Shown: in pieces, positions 46,676 to 55,832 of the stretch
Numbering within the stretch: the first letter of the stretch is position 1
How the letters are laid out: each line of letters starts with the position of its first letter
Source: Clostridium thermosuccinogenes
GTDB taxonomy: Bacteria > Bacillota > Clostridia > Acetivibrionales > DSM-5807
DNA: 64,000 bases
Assembly: GCF_002896855.1 (NCBI RefSeq)
Contig: NZ_CP021850.1
Span: 1,141,665 to 1,205,664, forward strand
Reading direction: 5' to 3'
Translations under genes and position numbers: made by a program
The notes under the pieces: generated by a model
Databases searched by the model: none
The model's input: only the letters and a program-made list of their open reading frames with translations
What the model was told of the DNA's origin: nothing

Positions 46676-48023
46676 GAATTATGTGAATTTGGACGTCAAT
46701 CCATGCAAGATGTGCATGCCGATGGGGGGATCACTGGCATTCAAAGGAATTGAAAGCAGCATGGTTTTAATGCACGGTTCCCAAGGCTGCAGCACATATA
46801 TCCGGAGGCATATGGCCACTCATTTTAATGAACCTGTAGACATTGCCTCCACCTCCTTAAGCGAGAACGGCACCGTATACGGCGGCAGCAGGAATCTTAA
46901 ACACGGCCTCATGAATGTGATCAAATTATACAACCCGAAGGTGATAGGAGTTCTCACCACATGCCTGGCTGAAACCATCGGAGAGGATATAGGAAGGATC
47001 ATAGAAGAGTTTAAGGAAAAGAAGGATATCAGAAATATTGACATAATACCGGTAAATACTCCGGGATACGGAGCTTCCCATTTTGAGGGGTATTTTCATA
47101 CCATGAGGAGCATTATTGAGTATTATAACCGGAAGAAAGCGAAACCCAACGGAAAGGTAAACATAATCATACCCAATATGACCTGTGCGGATATAAGAGA
47201 AATCAAGAGGATTCTGAGGCTGTTTCATGTGGATTATGTGCTGATGCCCGACTTTTCCGATACACTGGATGCCCCGTATAAACCTGATTATGAAAAAATA
47301 CCCGAAGGTGGTACAAGGATTGATGTTATAAAGAATATGTCCGGAGCCAGGGCTACCATTGAGATGTCTGTCTCCATAGATGACAGGTATAGTCCCGGTA
47401 AATACCTGGAGGAGGAGCATGGAGTGCCCTTATACCGATGCCCTATTCCCATAGGGATTAGAAATACGGACTGGCTGATAAAAACTCTGTCCGGCATCAC
47501 AGGCAAGCAAATTCCCGGAAGCCTTGCTGTGGAAAGAGGCAGGCTGCTGGATGCCATGATTGACTCCCATAAATATAACGGTGAAGGGACGGTTGCCATT
47601 TTCGGAGATCCCGAGACGGTATATGCCGTAACAAGCCTTTGCCTTGAAAACGGTATTACACCTTTGATTGCGGCTACCGGTTCAAAAAACCTCAAATTCA
47701 GGAATTTGATTGCAGCGAAGGGAACTCAGGCGATTGACGGTACGGATTTTGAGTATGTACATGAACAGGTGAAAAAGCTAAGACCCCACCTGCTAATAGG
47801 AAATTCCGATGGCAAAATCATAAGGGAAAAAGAGCACATACCCTTAATCAGAATAGGATTTCCGATACATGACCATATAGGAGCTCAAAGAAAGCTATTT
47901 GCAGGCTATCGAGGAAGCATGAGGTTTCTGGATGATATCACAAATACGTTGCTGGATTTGAAGAATGAAAGCTATAGACAAAAATTGTACAGTGAGTTTT
48001 TCTGCCGTCAGGGGAACACTTGA
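46668..48023 (+). CDS. nifN: FeMo-cofactor scaffold subunit NifN
   Basis: A 451-residue NifK-like partner of NifE. It retains VNPCKMCMPMGGS, HGSQGCSTYIRRH and LTTCLAETIGEDI. ATG at 46668 follows GGAAAGGAGGG and overlaps the nifE stop. Here NifN is separate from NifB, unlike the NifN-B fusion reported for C. pasteurianum. It ends 13 bases before nifB. Confidence 0.93.
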   Translation: MNRNYVNLDVNPCKMCMPMGGSLAFKGIESSMVLMHGSQGCSTYIRRHMATHFNEPVDIASTSLSENGTVYGGSRNLKHGLMNVIKLYNPKVIGVLTTCLAETIGEDIGRIIEEFKEKKDIRNIDIIPVNTPGYGASHFEGYFHTMRSIIEYYNRKKAKPNGKVNIIIPNMTCADIREIKRILRLFHVDYVLMPDFSDTLDAPYKPDYEKIPEGGTRIDVIKNMSGARATIEMSVSIDDRYSPGKYLEEEHGVPLYRCPIPIGIRNTDWLIKTLSGITGKQIPGSLAVERGRLLDAMIDSHKYNGEGTVAIFGDPETVYAVTSLCLENGITPLIAATGSKNLKFRNLIAAKGTQAIDGTDFEYVHEQVKKLRPHLLIGNSDGKIIREKEHIPLIRIGFPIHDHIGAQRKLFAGYRGSMRFLDDITNTLLDLKNESYRQKLYSEFFCRQGNT

Positions 48024-48036
48024 AGGGGGGAGGATT

Positions 48037-48942
48037 ATGATAAATTGCAGGGGATGTAAAGCTGGCTCTGAAGGAAAGGATCCGCTTTGGGGAACCGGCT
48101 TATCCAATAATACCATAAACAAAACATTAAAACATCCATGTTTCAACAAAAATGCCCATGACTGTGCCAGAATACATCTTCCGGTAGCACCGGCGTGTAA
48201 TATAAAGTGCAAGTTTTGCAACAGGAAGTATGATTGCCAGAATGAAAGCAGACCTGGGGTGACCAGCAACCTATTGACCCCGGAAGAAGCGCTGAAGATA
48301 TTTGAACATTACAGAAAAAGATTGAAAAACCTGACGGTCATGGGGATAGCAGGGCCAGGGGATGCACTGGCCAACTTCGACAATGTTAAAAAAACCATTG
48401 GATATATAACGGAAGATCATTCCGATATAGCCATCTGCATATCCACAAACGGACTGATGTTGCCGGAATATGCCATGGAGTTGAAAAAGATGGGCATTTC
48501 CCACATTACGGTGACCATTAATGCGGTGGACCCGGCCGTCAGTGAGAAAATATATGATTATGTAGACTATAAAGGCAAAAGATTCCGAGGAAGGGAAGCA
48601 TCGGAGATTTTATTGAAAAACCAGCTGTTAGGGCTGGAAATCATAAAAGATTTGGATATAATGTGCAAAGTCAATATCGTTGTGATAAAGGGTGTAAATT
48701 ATTTTCACGTGAAGGACATAGTTAAAAAGGTAAAGAGCCTGGGGGTTACCTATACCAACATCATGTCTTTAATCCCGGTAAAGGATACGGATTATGAAAA
48801 CCAAGAGCCATTGAGCAATAAAGAGATAAGCAATTTAAGAAAGGAATGTGAGGATATAGTGCCGCAGATGTGCCATTGCAGGCAGTGTAGAGCCGACGCT
48901 GTGGGAAAGCTCGGGGATGAGCTGCCGCAGTGCGCAATTTAA
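48037..48942 (+). CDS. nifB: NifB radical SAM FeMo-co core synthase
   Basis: Builds the 8Fe-9S-carbide core NifB-co. The 301-residue stand-alone form has the radical SAM motif CxxxCxxC (Cys54, Cys58, Cys61 in APACNIKCKFC), an N-terminal CRGC, HDCARIHLPVAP, GIAGPGDALAN and a C-terminal CHCRQCRADAVGKLGDE that binds the extra clusters. It lacks the NifX-like domain of proteobacterial NifB. Start ATG is at 48037 behind a G6AGG site. Confidence 0.96.
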   Translation: MINCRGCKAGSEGKDPLWGTGLSNNTINKTLKHPCFNKNAHDCARIHLPVAPACNIKCKFCNRKYDCQNESRPGVTSNLLTPEEALKIFEHYRKRLKNLTVMGIAGPGDALANFDNVKKTIGYITEDHSDIAICISTNGLMLPEYAMELKKMGISHITVTINAVDPAVSEKIYDYVDYKGKRFRGREASEILLKNQLLGLEIIKDLDIMCKVNIVVIKGVNYFHVKDIVKKVKSLGVTYTNIMSLIPVKDTDYENQEPLSNKEISNLRKECEDIVPQMCHCRQCRADAVGKLGDELPQCAI

Positions 48943-48988
48943 AGCGCCATTACCTCTGAAATATCCAATTGAACCGGAGGTTTTAAAG

Positions 48989-50062
48989 ATGAAGCTGCAT
49001 ATAGTTGATACTACATTGAGGGACGGAGAGCAGACCCCCGGAGTGGCGTTTGATGGCGATGCCAAGGTTGAGATGGCTATAGCTTTAAGCGATTTGGGTG
49101 TTGATATTATTGAGGTCGGCATACCTGCCATGGGGGAGGAGGAAATAAAGGCGATAAAAAGAGTGGAGGAGTTAAATCTTAAAGCCCAACTTCTCACCTG
49201 GAACAGGTTGAATATACAGGACATAGAGGCATCACTGAAAACAGGAGTAAAAAACCTGCACATATCTATTCCGTCATCCTCAATTCAAATAGAAAAAAAG
49301 CTGCGTATAAACCATGATGAGCTTATTGTCAAAACAAAAGAGGTTATAGGTTATGCGGTGAAAAAGGGTTGTACCGTGTCGGTAGGTGCGGAAGACGCAT
49401 CCCGGGCGGAGGAAGAGTTCTTGCTGAAATTATTCCGTACTGCTTTGGAAGCAGGTGCCACAAGAATAAGGTATGCCGATACTTTGGGCGTGCTCAACCC
49501 GTTTAGCACGCTATCCATCATAAAAAGAATCAGGGATGAATTAGACGTCGATATAGATTTTCACGGGCACAATGATTTCGGCCTGGCTACGGCTAATGCT
49601 CTGGCAGCTTTTAAAGCCGGTGCCGGATATATCAGCTGCTGTGTAAACGGGTTGGGAGAGCGGGCTGGAAATACGGCTCTCGAGGAAATAGTTATGGCGC
49701 TTTATTATATGGATAAGTGTGAGATAAATATAAAGCCGGATAAGCTGGTGCCGGTTTCAAAACTGGTGGAAAGACATTCGCAAAGGATTGTGAGTCCGGG
49801 TAAGCCTATAGTAGGCAGAGATGTATTTACCCATGAATCGGGCATACATGTGGACGGCCTTTTAAAGGATGTGAGGAATTACCAGCATCTCGATCCGCTG
49901 CTCTTGGGAAGACAGAACAAGTTTGTGCTGGGCAAGCATTCCGGAAGGGCGGCCAAAAAACTGTTGGATGTTGACGGGGGTGATGGCATTGAAAAAATAC
50001 CTGGCGATCTTTATGATAATCCTTACAGCAGCAGGGTTTACCGGCTGCAGGGATTTCCATAG
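48989..50062 (+). CDS. nifV: Homocitrate synthase NifV, C terminus apparently truncated
   Basis: Makes homocitrate, the organic ligand of FeMo-co. The catalytic barrel is complete: [15 protein letters not shown] at the start, [22 protein letters not shown] with the metal-binding Hx[14 protein letters not shown], and HESGIHVDG. After [17 protein letters not shown] (about residue 330) the family-like sequence stops; the last 25 residues are the same DNA that encodes the signal peptide of ModA in another frame. At 357 residues it is shorter than usual (about 375-385). A deletion joining nifV to modA is likely; activity may be altered since the C-terminal region helps in regulation and dimerisation. 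Confidence 0.9.
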   Translation: MKLHIVDTTLRDGEQTPGVAFDGDAKVEMAIALSDLGVDIIEVGIPAMGEEEIKAIKRVEELNLKAQLLTWNRLNIQDIEASLKTGVKNLHISIPSSSIQIEKKLRINHDELIVKTKEVIGYAVKKGCTVSVGAEDASRAEEEFLLKLFRTALEAGATRIRYADTLGVLNPFSTLSIIKRIRDELDVDIDFHGHNDFGLATANALAAFKAGAGYISCCVNGLGERAGNTALEEIVMALYYMDKCEINIKPDKLVPVSKLVERHSQRIVSPGKPIVGRDVFTHESGIHVDGLLKDVRNYQHLDPLLLGRQNKFVLGKHSGRAAKKLLDVDGGDGIEKIPGDLYDNPYSSRVYRLQGFP

Positions 50063-50786
50063 GAGCACAAAGAAGGCATGGGATGATGCGAAAACAACCG
50101 GTGAACTGGTGGTGGCTGCTGCAGCCAGCCTTACCGATGTGATGGAAGAAATCAAAGTACTTTATATGAAGGAAAACCCTGATGTAAAGGTGAGGTTCAC
50201 TTTTGGCGCCTCCGGAACTCTAATGACACAGATAGTCGAAGGAGCCCCAGTTGATATATTTATTCCTGCTTCTAAGAAGCAGATGGATATTTTGGAGGAA
50301 AAGGGACTGATAAAGACCGATACCAGAGTTGACCTATTATCCAACCGGATTGTTTTGATTACACCGGCATCATCATCGAAGGAAATAAACGGCTTTGAGG
50401 ACATAGCTGCCCAGAAGGTGGAGAAAATTGCACTGGGAGACCCGGCAAGCGTGCCGGTAGGCCGGTATTCCATAGAGATTCTCACCAGTATAGGAATAAT
50501 TGAAGAAGCGGAGGATAAAGCGGTATATGCCTCGGATGTACGGCAGATTCTATCCTGGGTTGAAACGGAAATGGCCGACTGCGGTATAGTATACAGAACT
50601 GATGCGATGGTTTCAGATAAGATCACTGTTTCAGCCATGGCACCGGAAGATTCTCACAGCCCTGTTGTTTATCCGGCGGCAGTGATCAACGGCTCAGATA
50701 ATGTAGAGGAGGCAAAGAATTTTATGAAGTTTTTATCGACGGAGGAAGCGCGGACCATATTCGGAAGATATGGCTTTGGGGACTGA
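49989..50786 (+). CDS. modA: Molybdate ABC transporter binding lipoprotein ModA
   Basis: Binds molybdate outside the cell. The protein (about 265 residues) has a signal peptide ending at lipobox AAGFTGC, then VVAAAASLTDVMEEI and FGASGTLMTQIVEGAPVDIFIPA, the molybdate-binding segments, and later VPVGRYSIEIL. The start is debatable: TTG at 49989 is well placed behind GGGGGTGAT, and ATG at 49983 is alternative. Its first 74 bases overlap the 3' end of nifV. Linkage to nif makes molybdate supply for FeMo-co the obvious role. Confidence 0.92.
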   Translation: MKKYLAIFMIILTAAGFTGCRDFHRSTKKAWDDAKTTGELVVAAAASLTDVMEEIKVLYMKENPDVKVRFTFGASGTLMTQIVEGAPVDIFIPASKKQMDILEEKGLIKTDTRVDLLSNRIVLITPASSSKEINGFEDIAAQKVEKIALGDPASVPVGRYSIEILTSIGIIEEAEDKAVYASDVRQILSWVETEMADCGIVYRTDAMVSDKITVSAMAPEDSHSPVVYPAAVINGSDNVEEAKNFMKFLSTEEARTIFGRYGFGD

Positions 50787-50931
50787 TACAAAGGGGGTGG
50801 CGCAAGTCTTTCTCAAGGCTTTACCTGAAAGCTGCTGCACTTTGACTAAAGCCACTGTTTTATATGCTGTGCGCAGAGCTTATCAATAAATTCGCAAAAA
50901 GCCCATGGCTGCTTATACAGGAGGGATTCAT

Positions 50932-51600
50932 ATGGATTATTCACCGCTGGTTATATCTTTGAAAACATCTTTCTTTGCAACATTGATGGCTTTTATGCTT
51001 GGTTTGCTGGCAGCAAGCCAGGTCAGGAAAACCAAAAGGCTAAGGGGCTTTATTGACGGAGTGCTCATTCTTCCAATGGTTCTGCCGCCTACGGTTTTAG
51101 GATTTGCCCTTCTGGTTGTATTTGGAAAAAACGGTATGCTGGGAAGAATTCTGGACACCTTCGGTATGAATATTATATTTTCATGGGAAGCGACGTTGAT
51201 AGCTGCAACAGTTGCAGCATTTCCGCTTATGTATCGCAGCATCCTGAGTGCCTTTGATGATATTGATGCAAATCTTATATATGCTGCAAAGACTTTGGGG
51301 ATGAGCAACGTGGAAATTTTCTGGAAGATTGTTTTTCCCAATGCCCTGTCGGGTATAACTGGCGGCATAGTTCTCGGATTTGCCAGAGCAATGGGGGAAT
51401 TTGGAGCGACAATAATGGTGGCCGGAAATATACAGGGGGAGACCCGGACAATTCCCATCGCAATTTACACGGCGGTTCAGAGCGGGGACAGGGCAACGGC
51501 ATATAGATGGACCGGGATTATTATAATGATATCTCTGCTGATGATAGTACTGATGAACTGCCTCAACAGGCAAAAGGATCGGAAAGTGAGGTGGTGGTAA
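50932..51600 (+). CDS. modB: Molybdate ABC transporter permease ModB
   Basis: A 222-residue permease with five or six TM helices. Contains the EAA-type loop (IYAAKTLGMSNVEIFWKIVFP) and GFARAMGEFGATIMVAGN, diagnostic for ModB. ATG at 50932 follows ACAGGAGG. It starts 145 bases after modA and ends two bases before modC. Confidence 0.95.
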   Translation: MDYSPLVISLKTSFFATLMAFMLGLLAASQVRKTKRLRGFIDGVLILPMVLPPTVLGFALLVVFGKNGMLGRILDTFGMNIIFSWEATLIAATVAAFPLMYRSILSAFDDIDANLIYAAKTLGMSNVEIFWKIVFPNALSGITGGIVLGFARAMGEFGATIMVAGNIQGETRTIPIAIYTAVQSGDRATAYRWTGIIIMISLLMIVLMNCLNRQKDRKVRWW

Positions 51601-51602
51601 CT

Positions 51603-52283
51603 GTGTCCTTGATCGTTGATATAAAGAAAAAGCTTAAGGATTTTAAGCTCGAGGTTAGCTTTGAATCCAAAGACGGAGTCACGGCATTGTCAGGCTCATC
51701 CGGAAGCGGTAAAAGCATGACGCTCAAATGCATTGCAGGAATTGTCAAACCTGACTGGGGCTATATAGAACTGGATCAAAAAGTTCTGTTTGATTCCGAC
51801 AAGGGTATCAATTTGCCGCCACAGCAGCGCCATGTGGGATATCTCTTTCAGAACTACGCTCTGTTTCCCAACATGACTGTGGAAAGGAATATAGGTTGTG
51901 CAATTCGGAGAAAGAACAAATCTGAAACCATTAAAGAATATATCAAAAGATTCAGGTTAAAAGGCTTGGAAAAAAGATACCCTTTTGAGCTTTCCGGAGG
52001 ACAGCAGCAGAGGGCTGCACTGGCACGGGCATTTGCTTCGCAACCGGAAATTCTCATGCTGGATGAGCCTTTTTCTGCCCTGGACAGCTATTTGAAACGG
52101 GAGCTGGAGCAGGAAATGATAGAGTTTTTGTCTGACTTTAAAGGAGTTGTATTATTTGTTTCCCACAACTGGGATGAAGTGCTCAGACTGTGTGACCGAG
52201 TGGTTTTTATTAGTGAAGGTAAGAGCAGCACGCTTCCGGACAATTGGGGGCTTCCTGGCGCATCCTTGCCATTTTTGTCCTGA
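51603..52283 (+). CDS. modC: Molybdate ABC transporter ATPase ModC, abnormal C terminus
   Basis: A 226-residue ATPase with Walker A GSSGSGKSM (Met in place of the usual Thr after Ser), Q loop LFQNYALFPNMTVERN, signature LSGGQQQR, Walker B ILMLDEPFSALD and switch VSHN. Start GTG at 51603 with GAGGTGG upstream. The nucleotide-binding domain is whole, but after VVFISEGK the next 16 residues look random and the TOBE domain of full-length ModC is absent. The same DNA runs into the middle of another gene (see 52262), so the end is probably a deletion junction. Confidence 0.9.
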   Translation: MSLIVDIKKKLKDFKLEVSFESKDGVTALSGSSGSGKSMTLKCIAGIVKPDWGYIELDQKVLFDSDKGINLPPQQRHVGYLFQNYALFPNMTVERNIGCAIRRKNKSETIKEYIKRFRLKGLEKRYPFELSGGQQQRAALARAFASQPEILMLDEPFSALDSYLKRELEQEMIEFLSDFKGVVLFVSHNWDEVLRLCDRVVFISEGKSSTLPDNWGLPGASLPFLS

Positions 52284-52503
52284 TTCACCCTTTGGAAGAT
52301 TCCATGCAAATCAGGGATTGCTATTGCTTATTGCAGGGGTTGCCGGGAATATTGTAATCAGAATTATCCCATTTGTCGGATGGCTGCTTTTACCAATTTT
52401 TTCTTTTCTAATATTTATAGCAGCAGTAATGGGCATTGTAAACACACTGAACGGAAAAGCTAATGAACTTCCCGTCATTGGTAAGTTTGAGTTGATAAAA
52501 TAA
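52262..52503 (+). pseudogene. DUF4870/TM2-like membrane protein, 5' end missing
   Basis: From about residue FCPDSPFGRFHANQGLLLLI onward the frame encodes a typical DUF4870-type membrane protein C terminus: the SPFxRFHANQG motif, a hydrophobic hairpin of about 45 residues and the ending VNTLNGKANELPVIGKF. Upstream the same frame is the shadow of modC, with no start codon or N-terminal TM helix. The gene therefore seems to have lost its first third at a junction near 52220-52262. A terminator follows at 52547. Confidence 0.7.
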
Positions 52504-52546
52504 AGTATAGTAAGACGGGGATTGATGGAATCAAATGAATAGAGAT

Positions 52547-52583
52547 AAAGCCGTGCTTAAAAGTAAATAAACACGGCTTTTTT
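52547..52583. terminator. Terminator at the end of the nif-mod island
   Basis: Stem AAAGCCGTG / CACGGCTTT with a 16-base loop, T-rich tails both ways; it also serves the convergent glycosyltransferase gene. Confidence 0.75.
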
Positions 52584-52596
52584 ACCTTTATGAAAT

Positions 52597-53433
52597 CTAT
52601 CTACCCCATTTGGTGTCATTGACTTTGCTTTGATAGTGTTTGTACAAAACTCCAAACCTGTTGATATAGCCTTTCTTCCATGGCTTTTGCTTTCCGCAGT
52701 AATGCAGGATCACGGTATTTTTCATTACCCAATTGATATCTTTCTGGCCTGATGATGCAATGAAATAAGTTTTGCTTTTTCTTACATCAAAATTATACAG
52801 GCTGTCATCCAGCGGCAGGATTAGCTCTCCATAAAGGCTGTTTAGGATATCCTGATCCGGGAGGATAAGTTCATTTCTGTGCTTCCTCACATAATCAAAT
52901 ATATCCTCCGATTTAATCCTGGATCGCTGCATTTCCAAATTCATAAGCAAAACTCCGGAATTATAATATCCGTTTGTGTCATATGTATTTAAGCGAAGCT
53001 TATTTATATGTTTTGTGAGGGGTGTCAACCGGGTATGGCTGGCAGCGGCAAACAAATACTGAGAAACGTCTATATCGTATAGCTCGTCAATCGGGTTTAT
53101 TACCAGGATGTCAGGATCAAGATACAGAATCTTGTCCAGGTTGTTCGGCAAAAGCTCACAGGCGAGCAGCCTGTAATACATCGCCTTAGTATAATGGCTT
53201 ATAACAGGAGCATCGTCAAAAGTGCTCCCGTCAATCAAGACCGGTATAAGATTTGAATTGTGTTCCCGGACATAATGCTGCAGGCTGCTGATTTGAGCTT
53301 CGGACAAGTCCGAATGTATTATGTATATGTCAAAGCTCTTATTGGGTGTATTGATAAACAGCGATTTCAGCATCACTTTTAAAGGTACGATATAATTTGC
53401 ATCTAGAGTAACAAGTATATTTATTTTCTTCAC
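52597..53433 (-). CDS. GT8-family glycosyltransferase
   Basis: A 278-residue GT-A enzyme of the LgtC/glycogenin group. It begins INILVTLDANYIVPLKVML, with the metal-binding DxD in ILYLDPDILVINP, NGYYNSGVLLMNL, DQDILN and HYCGKQKPWKKG at the end, all GT8 features. It is expected to add a hexose to a cell-surface or glycan acceptor. GTG at 53433 behind AAAGGA is chosen; a TTG at 53457 would add eight residues. It is convergent to the mod genes and shows no link to them. Confidence 0.92.
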   Translation of the reverse strand: MKKINILVTLDANYIVPLKVMLKSLFINTPNKSFDIYIIHSDLSEAQISSLQHYVREHNSNLIPVLIDGSTFDDAPVISHYTKAMYYRLLACELLPNNLDKILYLDPDILVINPIDELYDIDVSQYLFAAASHTRLTPLTKHINKLRLNTYDTNGYYNSGVLLMNLEMQRSRIKSEDIFDYVRKHRNELILPDQDILNSLYGELILPLDDSLYNFDVRKSKTYFIASSGQKDINWVMKNTVILHYCGKQKPWKKGYINRFGVLYKHYQSKVNDTKWGR

Positions 53434-53860
53434 AGCTCTGGATTTCCTTTCATGCAAAATATCTTATGTTAACGAAATCTTCTGCCGGGAAAAAATAAGG
53501 CTTCTCCAACCCTCATATTAATAATTTTATTTATTTGCTTCACATTTTTCAATATATTGCCTTACTTATGATGGTAAAATTTATAAAAACCTTTATACTA
53601 ATAAAAATGCTTTTTTTAAGATATAAGATATATATCTGTTATTGATGCAAACCTGTTGTGTTCTTCCAGTGGGATGCTATAGGAAGCCTATTTATCAGTA
53701 TATCTATTTACATAAAATAAAGTTTACAAATTATTCATATAATGTCCATATTTGATTTGATATACTATTCTATACCGAATTTATAGTTATTATATATAGC
53801 TATGTAGGAAACAATGCGAAAATACTATATATAAGGAATGATAATGATGGAGGAAAATCT
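53434..53860. other. Divergent AT-rich intergenic region
   Basis: About 430 bases between the glycosyltransferase (minus) and ftsH (plus). Very AT-rich, with several weak promoter-like hexamers (for example TTGATA at 53757) but no clear consensus promoter, RNA or ORF. The ftsH site GATGGAGGAAA is at its end. Confidence 0.45.
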
Positions 53861-55687
53861 ATGGAAGAGCAAAAAACGCCAAAGAAGCCATTAATTTTTT
53901 ACTATATAGTCGTAATAGCGGTTCTCATGCTTTTGAACACCTTGATTTTGCCGATGCTTACAAACGAACAGGTAACAGAAGTGGATTACGGTACTTTTCT
54001 GACAAAAGTGGAAAATGGAGAAGTAAGCGTTGTTGAAGTTCAGGATTCCAAGATCGCTTTTATAGCAAAAGATGAAAACGGAAAGGATACGATATTTGTC
54101 ACCGGACGCATGGATGATCCGGATTTGGTAAACCGCTTGAAAAGCAAGGGTAATATAAAATATTCCCAGGTTATCCCCCACGAGAATTCTCCTCTTGTTA
54201 ATTTTATGTTATCCTGGATACTGCCAATTATTCTGTTTGTTGGTGTCGGGCAGCTGTTGTCAAGGAAGATGCAAAACCGTTTAGGGGGTGGAGGCAATGC
54301 TCTGGCTTTTGGAAGGAGCAATGCAAAAATCTATGTAAAAGCACAGACAGGAAAGACCTTTAATGATGTGGCCGGACAGGATGAGGCTAAGGAAGCCCTT
54401 ACGGAGATAGTTGATTTCCTGCACAATCCAGCCAAATATGCCGAGATTGGAGCAAAGCTTCCCAAAGGAGCGTTGCTGGTAGGACCTCCGGGTACAGGTA
54501 AGACTTTGCTGGCGCAGGCGGTAGCGGGCGAAGCCAATGTTCCGTTTTTCTCGATTTCCGGCTCTGAGTTTGTGGAAATGTTTGTGGGCATGGGTGCCGC
54601 CAAAGTCAGGGATCTGTTCAAACAGGCCGGTGAAAAGGCTCCATGCATAGTGTTTATAGATGAGATAGACACCATCGGTAAGAAGCGCGACAGCGGTGTC
54701 AGCATCAGCGGAAATGATGAAAGGGAACAGACCTTGAATCAGCTGCTTACGGAGATGGATGGCTTTGATGCGAGAAAAGGCGTAGTTATCCTGGCTGCCA
54801 CCAACCGTCCTGACACTTTGGATAAGGCTCTTCTTCGACCTGGCAGGTTTGACAGGCGAATACCTGTGGAGCTGCCGGATTTGGCCGGACGTGAAGCCAT
54901 ACTTAAGGTTCATGCAAAGAAAATCAAGATAGGCAATGACATTGATTTTAATGCTATAGCAAGAGCGACCGCCGGAGCTTCCGGAGCCGAACTGGCCAAT
55001 ATTATAAACGAAGCCGCACTGCGTGCGGTCAGACACGGCCGCTCCTTTGTCAACCAAAGTGATCTGGAGGAAAGCGTGGAAGTGGTGGTCGCAGGCTATC
55101 AGAGAAAGGGAGCGGTCATTTCTCCTAAAGAAAAGGAGATAATCGCCTATCATGAGATCGGCCACGCACTGGTAGCAGCAAAGCAGTCGGACACTGCTCC
55201 CGTTCACAAAATCACCATCATTCCGAGGACGTCCGGAGCTCTGGGATATACCATGCAGGTTGAGGAAGGCGAACACTATTTGATGACCAGGGAAGAAGCC
55301 TTTAACAAGATTGCTACCTTCACCGGAGGCCGCGCTGCGGAAGAACTGATTTTTGGCACTTGCACCTCGGGGGCATCCAACGATATTGAGCAGGCGACGA
55401 AGCTCGCCCGGGCGATGGTGACCCGGTTGGGTATGAGCAAGAGATTTGATATGATGGCACTGGAAACATTAAACAACCAATACCTGGGCGGAGATACCAC
55501 CCTTGTGTGCTCGCCGGAAACCGCAGCCCAAATAGATGATGAGGTATTGGAGATAATCAAGAAGGCGCACCAGAAAGCTATAGACATATTGAAGGAAAAC
55601 ATGCAGAAATTGCACGAGCTGGCCCATTACCTGCTGGAAAAGGAAACTATCACCGGAGAGGAGTTTATGGCAATACTTTCCCGATAG
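53861..55687 (+). CDS. ftsH: ATP-dependent zinc metalloprotease FtsH
   Basis: A 608-residue membrane-anchored AAA protease. TM1 lies at residues 12-32, a small outside domain (about 35-110), TM2 at about 113-134, then the AAA domain with Walker A GPPGTGKT (208-215), Walker B FIDEID, second region of homology [22 protein letters not shown] (shown here in pieces) and the zinc site HEIGHALVA (about 431). HEIGH replaces the usual HEAGH. The outside domain and context, away from hpt/tilS, suggest an additional FtsH copy rather than the housekeeping one (inference). Confidence 0.95.
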   Translation: MEEQKTPKKPLIFYYIVVIAVLMLLNTLILPMLTNEQVTEVDYGTFLTKVENGEVSVVEVQDSKIAFIAKDENGKDTIFVTGRMDDPDLVNRLKSKGNIKYSQVIPHENSPLVNFMLSWILPIILFVGVGQLLSRKMQNRLGGGGNALAFGRSNAKIYVKAQTGKTFNDVAGQDEAKEALTEIVDFLHNPAKYAEIGAKLPKGALLVGPPGTGKTLLAQAVAGEANVPFFSISGSEFVEMFVGMGAAKVRDLFKQAGEKAPCIVFIDEIDTIGKKRDSGVSISGNDEREQTLNQLLTEMDGFDARKGVVILAATNRPDTLDKALLRPGRFDRRIPVELPDLAGREAILKVHAKKIKIGNDIDFNAIARATAGASGAELANIINEAALRAVRHGRSFVNQSDLEESVEVVVAGYQRKGAVISPKEKEIIAYHEIGHALVAAKQSDTAPVHKITIIPRTSGALGYTMQVEEGEHYLMTREEAFNKIATFTGGRAAEELIFGTCTSGASNDIEQATKLARAMVTRLGMSKRFDMMALETLNNQYLGGDTTLVCSPETAAQIDDEVLEIIKKAHQKAIDILKENMQKLHELAHYLLEKETITGEEFMAILSR

Positions 55688-55791
55688 ATATTTAAAATAA
55701 TAATTGGCCGATAGATATTCACAAATAGGTACTCATAAAACAGATGGAAGCTCATAAATAGATACTGATAATTGAGGCTCACAAAAGGAAG

Positions 55792-55820
55792 GCTGCCGGT
55801 TAATTTCCCGGCAGCTTTTA
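55792..55820. terminator. Terminator between ftsH and the M14 gene
   Basis: Stem GCTGCCGG / CCGGCAGC, 8-base loop, then TTTTA. Just upstream, short imperfect repeats of CGATAGATATT and CTCATAAA occur (55679-55785). Confidence 0.75.
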
Positions 55821-55832
55821 CTTTACATGAGT

